Source: Magnolia sinica (Eukaryota; Streptophyta; Magnoliopsida; Magnoliales; Magnoliaceae). Taken from it: a DNA stretch of 64,000 bases. The stretch lies in NCBI RefSeq assembly GCF_029962835.1, contig NC_080573.1, positions 87,582,001-87,646,000 of the forward strand, given 5' to 3'. The position numbers and the translations under genes were made by a program. Below the pieces are notes generated by a model. That model made no database searches and was not told the origin of the DNA. It worked only from the letters and a program-made list of their open reading frames with translations. Positions 56,611-64,000 of this stretch are shown piece after piece (position 1 is the stretch's first letter; the number at the start of each line of letters is the position of its first letter).

Positions 56611-56940
56611 TCCCCACAAGTACTATTACTTTATCAACTTTCTTCTTCACACCTGATGCAAAAATAAATAAATAAAGAAAAAAAAAAGAAATAAAGAAAC
56701 AAAGCATTAGGACACTATAGAGAATGTAACCTTAAAAGGCAATGTTTTGCCCATCTAAGCTTCATGGGCAACATCTTCCTACAACATGAGAAGGCTCAAA
56801 TTATGAAAGGAGCAAGTATCAATAGGATTCTTGTCCTATTCCAGAATAGAATGGTATAGTGATGAAAATGCAATCAGACTAATATTTGAATTACAATATA
56901 ATATATTTTATAATATAACTCATGTAATCTGAAGTCTGGC

Positions 56941-57100
56941 TCAGTTTTGAACTTCCATCTGCCTGGCTTCAATAAATGCCCAATGTGATGAATGTTGCTC
57001 TGGTTGCTTTGGTAGTTCACATGGTTGGAGTTGGTTATAAAGAGTGCTCCTTGTATAAACCTCTGCCATGTACTTCCTAAAAGCCAACCAAAATTCTTAG
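56941..57100 (-). pseudogene. Exon-like open stretch, unidentified
   Basis: On the minus strand a frame without stops over ~50 codons ends at TGA (56943-56941): ...WLAFRKYMAEVYTRSTLYN..., then QLQPCELPKQPEQ and FIEARQMEVQN-stop. An acceptor-like CTTTTAG precedes KYMAE. It looks like a last exon from a captured or lost gene; I do not recognise it. Confidence 0.25.
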
Positions 57101-58029
57101 GAGAAGACTAAGATAATAATGGTGATGATGATGCATTTGTAAATTCTGACACATATATAAACATACATACTTATAATATAGATACAAATACAGGCATGTG
57201 GTTTTGATTGTATATGGCGATCACACAATGCAATTCTTGAGATTCCCAAAAAGTCCATCTTTTTCATAGCCAACAATCATGGCCACCTAAGACCTATCAC
57301 TTGCCATAAAAGAGAAAAAGCCCTCAATTTATTTTCAAAATTACAACAAACTCAAGACATCATTTCAATAGCAATAGTGTAGGATACGATGTAAAGTAAA
57401 AACCCACTACACCTCGTGAATCAATGTAATTTCAAAATGAAATTACGCATGCATATAGGACTGATTTAGATAGTGGACTCAATCCAATTCCAAACAACAC
57501 ATTCCATCCAATTCCATTGCAAAATTATTTTTAAAAATTCCGAATGAAGTTAAGAAGTATTAACAATATCCACTAATCAATGCAAAAATGATACCTATCA
57601 AGTTGAGATGTGACATGTCAAAGTATGCATATTACACCATAACTCTTTCAAGTTATTTTGAATTTTCAGTAACATTCCTCCATATTATCATACAACAAGA
57701 AAGGCTTGTTATTTGATTAGTTACTCTTAAATTTAACAAGGACTCAACGTTTGAATCATTTTATGAACATGTTTGATAATAAACAAACATCACTGTTGGG
57801 CCTAATATGGTTTCAACGGTGGAAATCATTATGCCCACTGTTTCCCGTAGTATGATCCACTTGATCTTTTGATATGCTTCAATTTGGGGCTCAACCCTTT
57901 AAATTAGATGGAAAAACAGATGGACGATGTGGATATACTAAATACATTCAATGTGGGCCCAACTGAGTTTACTCAGTACGATGGGAGCGTACTAACTAAC
58001 TCAGTACGCAATCCAATTACGCTTGCTAC
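57101..58029. other. A/T-rich non-coding stretch
   Basis: No domain. One foldback-family arm lies at about 57790-57965 (TTGGGCCTAATATGGTTTC ... ATGTGGGCCCAAC). Confidence 0.4.
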
Positions 58030-58290
58030 TCAGCGGGGTAAACTGGAAATTGAGCGAGGCAAACATGAAATTGAGCAAGGCAAACATGAAATTCAGTGGG
58101 GCGAACTGGAAAATGAGCAGGGCAAACTAGAAATTCAGCAGGGCAAACATGAAATTCAGCGGGACAAACTGGAAAATGAGCGGAGCAAACATGAAATTGA
58201 GCGGGACAAACTGAAAATTGAGCGGGGCAAACTAGAAATTGAGCAATGTAAACTGAAATTTCAGCGGGGCAAACATGAAATTCAGCGGTT
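58030..58290 (+). repeat. 21-bp minisatellite with an open frame
   Basis: About twelve units of (G)GGGCAAAC(T/A)(G/T)GAAATT(G/C)AGC. Because 21 is divisible by three, a frame (57908-58342) stays open and encodes (K-L/H-E-I-E/Q-R-G)n. The mirror strand is also open. I see no start context or homologue, so I treat it as a repeat. Confidence 0.8.
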
Positions 58291-58313
58291 ATATATATAT
58301 ATATATATATATA
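58290..58313. repeat. (AT)n microsatellite
   Basis: Twelve AT units between two parts of the 21-bp minisatellite. Confidence 0.9.
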
Positions 58314-60479
58314 AAACTGGAAATTCAGCGCGGGTAACATGAATTTCAATGAATTTGAAATACAATTGAACTAGTGTCACGCCCCAAACCTGGAAATCGG
58401 ATTCACAGGAATCCCGATCGCCGAATCCGGTGCCGACAGCCTCCGTAGTATCCCATTCTCGGCTCCTAGTGTCCAAACTCTAGATTTCCGATCCTGGGAT
58501 CCTACAAGGAGGATTTTTTTTTCAAAGTACATTTAACTCATAATAAGCATAACCATAAAATTACCCAATTCACAAAGGCAACATTATCATCACATATCCA
58601 CTAATATAATCATTTGAGTACAATGCTAAAAGGAAATACATAAATCGAAAATCAAGCTCCAGAAGGTCGCTGCACGCTTCCAAGCTCAATACTGCGGCAA
58701 CCTAACATCACCTGCACGCATCTATCGTGCATAAGCTTATAGAAAGCTTAGAGGGTGGTGTAAGTGTGTGCATAAGGTAAGTGCCAAGTAAGCAATATCA
58801 GAGTAATCAAAGTAAGTGAAAATACTGATAAACCCATAATCATACTATATCAGAAACACTAGCAAGATCATAAATCATATGAAATCAGAGGAATGTGAAA
58901 ACATGCTGATAGGCCCATGAATACCATCAGTCTTATCCAGGCTATACGACGCAGAAATATAATAAAAACAATATCATATATTGATGAAGCAATGTAGATC
59001 AACTATGCAATGCGGAGACAACAAGCCAAATATCAGATGCCGCTGATGCAATGCAATATACAAATCCTGATGAGTCCACAAATACCGTTAGTTGTATCTA
59101 GGTCATATAAATGCATAAACATAGTAACCCAAAATGCCATATGCGTCGGATGTAATGCGATATGTGGTGCGAATGGAATGACCATGCTGGAGTGTGAAGT
59201 CGGGATGATAGTACGTAGTATCGCAGGTCACGGGGTCCATCACAAGGGACTTCTATCCAAACCAGTCCCATACCTAAATTTGGATAGTCAGACTCAATGT
59301 GATAACTCCTGATCTCAGGTTAGTCGCGCGCCCAACCGAAATCCTGGTCATGCGAATGTACACGTAACAAATGGTTGCGCACCTTCCGCTCGAGTGGATA
59401 GTGAATGAATGAGTGAATGAGTATGCAATGCCTGCTCAATAAGTCCACATATCAGTACGGTTCCTCTCTGGAAAATCACCGGGGTCTATTACACTCCAAA
59501 CTAGATTGCCGCCCCATCGCGCGCAACAAGGTGAGTGGAAGAGACCTCACTATCCGCCTGCCAATATCGGGCCCAGCTCGTCGATAGCGGACCCATTCCT
59601 CGAGCTGGTCAGACTCAGCCTAGCATTGCCCCCTCCTCTCGGGCAGGTAAGGCCGTACCCCCTTCCAACCGACCACGACACAGTGGGAGACGCGGCCTAA
59701 CGGTATACGGCCCTCATGCGCTCATGCATCCACTCGGTCTAGACGTTGGAGCAACCTCTGGAACCAAGAGGGTTTAGGGACTTTCACTCAGGGATATCTA
59801 TAGCACCCCATGTAGAACAAATTTTCGGTGTCCCGTCTGGCCATCCACGATATGCCTGTGGAGGTTACAACCCTGATGTCGCTAGGGCTCACAATGCAAG
59901 ATGCATGAGTCATACAATCCAGTCATACATCAACTCTGCGCATACCGTGCGCTCATGTGAGATAACCTCCACCTATCAGGGAGTCTCATAATAATCTGCC
60001 TAATGAAATATGCAATGGTCAACCACATCTCATAACAAACATACAGATGATGCGTATGGGCATGTATCATGATGTTATGCAGTCACATACTCATAACCGG
60101 TATCAATGACTGGCATCGACAATCGACCTCGAAAATGTGGACATTTAACCAACATTGCCCCTGAGGAATGGCCCTCATAGATCCTAACATATAATGGACC
60201 CATGACCTCTCACAAGGGTTAAATATACAACACCATGGGCCTCACTCAAGAGCCATATATACATAACAGGTGGGCCCTGCTCATGGGTTTCAAATACATG
60301 ACCTCTGGGCCCTACACATGGGTCACGAATACATCAAATGCGTCATACATTTTGGGCCTAATACATATCACAATGGCCTTGCCCATAGGCCACGAAAACA
60401 CCACAACGGGCCTTGCCCATGGGCCATGAATATATCACATTAGACCTCAACTACGGTTCACATATACATCATAAAGGTC

Positions 60480-61735
60480 TCGACAATCGGAATTAGCTTT
60501 GATACTCGATCTCAACAATCGAGATTGATCGATAATCAGAATCGGTAAATCAGTCACGATAATCAGCCTTGATCGCTAATCAGAATCGGCAAATCGGTCA
60601 CAACAATCGGATAGATCGATAATCAGGATCCGTAAATCGGTCATGATAACTGGGATCGATCGATAATCAAAGTCAGCAAATCAGTCACGACAATCGGATT
60701 GATCGATAATCAGAATCGGAAAATCCGTCACGACAATCGGATCAATCGATAATCAGAATCGGCAAATCGGTCATGACAACCGGATTAATCGATAATCAGA
60801 ATCGGCAAATCGGTCACGACAATCGGATCAATCGATAATCAGAATCGGCAAATTGGTCACAACAATCAGATAGATCGATAATCAGAATCGGTAAATCGGT
60901 CACGATAACTGGGATCGATCGATAATCAAAGTCAGTAAATCAGTCACGATAATCAACCTCGATCGCTAATCAGAATCGGTAAATCAGTCACGACAATCGG
61001 ATGGATCGATAATCAAAATCGGCAAATCGGTCACGACAACCGGATCAATCGATAATCAGAATCGGCAAATCGGTCACGACAATCGGATCAATCGATAATC
61101 AGAATCGGCAAATCGGTCACAACAATCAGATAGATTGATAATCAGAATCGGTAAATCGGTCACGATAACTGGGATCGATCGATAATCAAAGTCAGTAAAT
61201 CGGTCACGATAATCAGCCTCGATCGCTAATCAGAATCGGTAAATCGGTCACGACAATTGGATCGATCGATAATCAGAATCGGCAAATCGGTCACGACAAC
61301 CGGATCAATCGATAATCAGAATCGGCAAATCGGTCACGACAATCGGATCAATCGATAATCAGAATCGGCAAATCGGTCACAACAATCAGATAGATTGATA
61401 ATCAGAATCGGTAAATCGGTCACGATAACTGGGATCGATCGATAATCAAAGTCAGTAAATCAGTCACGACAATCGGAGTGATCGATAATCAAAATCGACA
61501 AATCGATCACGACAATCGGATCAATCGATAATCAGAATCGGCAAATTGGTCATGACAATCGAATCAATCGATCGATAATCAGAATCGGTAAATCGGTCAC
61601 GACAATCGGATCAATCGATCGGTAATCAGAATCAGCAAATCAGTCATGACATTCAGGATCGAACGATAATCCAAATCGGCAAATCGGTTATGACAAGCGG
61701 ATCAATCGATCGATAATTAGAATCGGTAAATAAGA
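60480..61735. repeat. Satellite-like ~40-bp array with 260-bp higher-order period in copy D
   Basis: Basic unit (GATCGATAATCAGAATCGGC + AAATCGGTCACGACAATCG). A variant GATAACTGGGATCGATCGAT recurs at 60644, 60904, 61164 and 61424, exactly 260 bp apart, which equals 6.5 basic units. The flanks degrade. Unit DNA is palindrome-rich (ATCGAT, GATCGATC). Confidence 0.85.
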
Positions 61736-61849
61736 CCTAAGGGAAGGTCACAATATGGACATCCAACCATCATTGCCCATCAATGTGGTCATTTAACCAA
61801 CATTGCTCCCAAGGAGTGGCCCACATAGAGCCATACGCATAGTGGGCCC

Positions 61850-62660
61850 ATGACCTTACATAAGGGCCTAAGATACATCGTCATGGGCCACAAGTGTATC
61901 ACAATGGGCCACGCCCATGGGCCTCGAGTACATCACAATGGGCTGGAAAATACATGTCATTGGGCCTTACTAAATGGGCCGAAAATACATCAAAATGGGT
62001 CACGACTTATAGCTTAAATACATCTCCATGGGCCATGACCCATGGGCCTTAGTACATCATGATGGGTTGCAACCCATGGGCCTCAAATACATCAAGTGGG
62101 CCGCATCGACGGACCGCACCAACGGGCCTCATATACACAAAGGTGGGCCCTGCACATGGGCCTTAAATATATAACATGTGGACCCTCCACATGGGCCTTA
62201 TATACATCAAGTGGGCTGCAACAACGGACCATAAACAAATCAAAGGTGGGTCTCACAGATGGGCCACAAACATATCAAAGGTGGGCCTCACAGATGGGCC
62301 ATAACTACATCAAGATGGGCCTCATACACATACCAAGGTGGGCCTCAATGGACGGCCATAAATAAATCAAAATGGGCCCCATACATATACCAAGGTGGGC
62401 CTCAATAGACGGCCATAAATAAATCAAAATGGGCCCCATACATATACCAAGGTGGGCCTCAACAACGGGCCTGATACACGTCAAGGTGGGCTTTAATAAC
62501 GAGCCTTGAATACATCACAATGGGTCTCAACCCACGGGCCCAAATACATCACAATGGGCCTCAACCCATGGGCCCTAATACATCACAATGGGTCACATCA
62601 CATGGGCCTTATATATCTCAAATGGACCACACCAATTGGGCCCCATGCATACCAAATGGG
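61850..62660. repeat. TGGGCC...ATACATCA array in copy D
   Basis: Some twenty units of ATGGGCC(T/A)(T/C)... AAATACATCA (30-45 bp), the homologue of the arrays in copies A, B and C. Two ~60-bp units (62346-62405 and 62406-62465: GCCTCAATAGACGGCCATAA) are nearly identical. Confidence 0.75.
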
Positions 62661-64000
62661 CCACACCCAAATATAAGTGGAGATAGTGATTTATCCACCA
62701 TTAAGGTTCCCAGAGCCCACACTAACATTTATTTTCTATCCAATCCGGTCATAAGGTCACGCAAACCTGGATTAAGAGGAAAACACATTTCCTACTAATC
62801 CAAACTTTTGTGACAACAAAGGATTTCAATGGCAGGGACTCAATCCCCACTATTATTTGCAATGTGGTCCACTTGATCCTAAATCTGCCTCATTCTTCAG
62901 CTCATGCCCAAAAATGAGCTTTCCAAATGGTTGGAAGGCTTGGATGCAACACATGCATCATGATGGATCCCATAGATGGATGGATCTGGCTCATTCTTTA
63001 GCTCATACCCAATAATGAGCTTGCAAAATGGATTGATGGTTTGGATGCAACACATGCATCATGGTGGGGTCCAATACCCATCCAGCAGCCAGCAAAATGG
63101 CCGGACGGTTTGAATAAAACACATACATTACCGTGGGATCCACCGTCCGCCTGGACGGTGGCAATAAAGCACATGCATCATTGTGGTTCCCACTTGGGGC
63201 CCACCATAATGCTCAATTGCAATCCAACCCGTTGGTAAGGTCAGGCGGACCTGGATGAAAACGAAAGACAAATTTCATCTTGATCCAAGACTTCTGTGGA
63301 CCCAAAAATAGGTTTCAATGGCAAACAATTCAACCCACTGTTTCTTCTGATGTGGGTCACCTGAGTCTTGAGTGTTGCTGAAATTTGGAGGGGGCCCACT
63401 GATGGAGGTGGCCCACCATATGAACGGGTTGGATGGAAAATATACATCAGGGTGGGGCCCACGGCTGGGACCGTGGGTCCCTGCCAAGCGACCGCCCGCC
63501 CGCTGGCGCAGGCGCTGTCAGCGCGTCTGACAGCAGCGTTGCTGCTGCTGTATATTATGATTATTATTTTTTTTTTGAAATCACAAGAAACCGTGGTTTT
63601 ACATGTGTGGGGCCCGCATCAATGGAATCTGACCCTGCTGTTGGGTCCCATGGCTTAATACAAGGCAAACGAGCCCAATATTGAATATATTTTGGTGAAT
63701 AGACATAGCAGTTGATTTTTCAACGGTAACCACTACAGTTTCTCATGCTATGGCCCACCAGATACTCAGATCAGCTTCATTTTTCGGCTTAATGCCTAAA
63801 ATGAACTCGAGAATGGAATGGACGGTTTGGATTAGGTCCATACATTAACGTGGGGCCTGCATAAGCTGCCCACCCCAAAGCTTGAACCAAGCTGATATCT
63901 TTGTGCTGTCTTGACAGCAACCACTCCATCATTCCATGCTTCACTGACGTCCAGCGTCCTGGACGGTTTTGGGTGCAACACATGTTCAGGTGGGCCCCAC

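Larger units (their letters stand above)
58375..64000. mobile_element. Long LTR-like repeat, copy D (runs off the window)
   Basis: Begins TGTCACGCCCCAAACC and has the most complete order of blocks: GATCCTGGGATCCTACAAGG (58492-58511), ACGCATCTATCGTGCATAAGC (58716-58736), GATAGCGGACCCATTCC (59583-59599), CGACCACGACACAGTGGGAG (59671-59690), TGGGCC arrays, an expanded AATCGG array (60480-61735) and foldback-type segments with CCGTCCA (62640-64000). The end was not reached. No coding sequence; the longest open frames cover the repeat arrays. Confidence 0.65.

Noticed and set aside
58026..58349. 107-residue Cys/Phe-rich open frame on the minus strand
   Set aside because: Mirror of the 21-bp minisatellite; periodicity divisible by three keeps every strand open.
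60480..61735. CRISPR-like regular repeats
   Set aside because: Units are contiguous and diverged with no unique spacers; a plant satellite-type array.

Overview
This is plant nuclear DNA made almost entirely of transposable elements. I found no intact host gene, rRNA, tRNA or CRISPR array. Evidence for a plant: several SIRE/Maximus-type and other Ty1/copia elements, a Tat-lineage Ty3/gypsy element, a CACTA (En/Spm) DNA transposon with 3-bp target duplications, a hAT-type MITE, and 72-bp leucine-rich-repeat exons typical of plant receptor-like kinases. Dispersed words such as GTGGGNCCCACC and CCGTCCATC are extremely common. I associate that repeat background with magnoliid or other woody angiosperm genomes, but this is an impression and not a proof.

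Layout. 1-2127 is the end of a gypsy-type LTR that inserted into a very long LTR-like repeat (copy A, 2128-7028). Copy A in turn sits in a minus-strand copia element (7029-8558, LTR 8561-10478). Head-to-head with that LTR, 76 bp away, lies the LTR of a plus-strand copia element (10555-11251) whose decayed gag-pol runs to about 13940. After an unassigned stretch and a degenerate tandem array comes copy B of the long LTR-like repeat (14993-18886). It is followed by the env-like 3' ORF, polypurine tract and 3' LTR (20521-22149) of a plus-strand SIRE-like copia element.

That LTR abuts the broken reverse transcriptase of a minus-strand copia element whose LTR belongs to the same family. Its gag-pol lies at 22150-27440 and carries a 1.5-kb insertion with a TAAAG duplication. 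Its 5' LTR is split (27451-27613 and 41342-42753) by a 13,725-bp CACTA element (27614-41338) flanked by TAG on both sides. The CACTA element has matching 30-bp ends and sub-terminal GACGGTC-type repeats. It carries several apparently captured segments: a CT-rich gene leader, tandemly amplified LRR exons, an RNase H fragment and an unidentified 38-codon exon-like block. It also carries a 4.9-kb telomere-like CCTAAA array with higher-order structure. No transposase is visible in it.

From about 43310 a minus-strand Tat-type gypsy pol gene is read as integrase, RNase H, RT and protease. It is split by a hAT-type MITE (45408-45985) and by a 5.8-kb LTR insertion (47290-53092, TGGTT on both sides) that contains copy C of the long repeat; protease and gag resume at 53093-53620. 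The stretch 53621-58030 holds inverted-repeat (foldback) elements, a block of CTACGGTTATAATCCGTAG words and one exon-like open stretch. A 21-bp coding-like minisatellite (about 58030-58290) precedes copy D of the long repeat (58375 to the window end), which contains a satellite-like array with a 260-bp higher-order period.

The nesting gives a relative order of insertion: MITE and composite LTR into Tat gypsy; CACTA into copia LTR; long LTR copy A into copia; gypsy LTR into copy A. All coding regions seen are interrupted by stops, frameshifts or insertions, so no autonomous element remains within the window.
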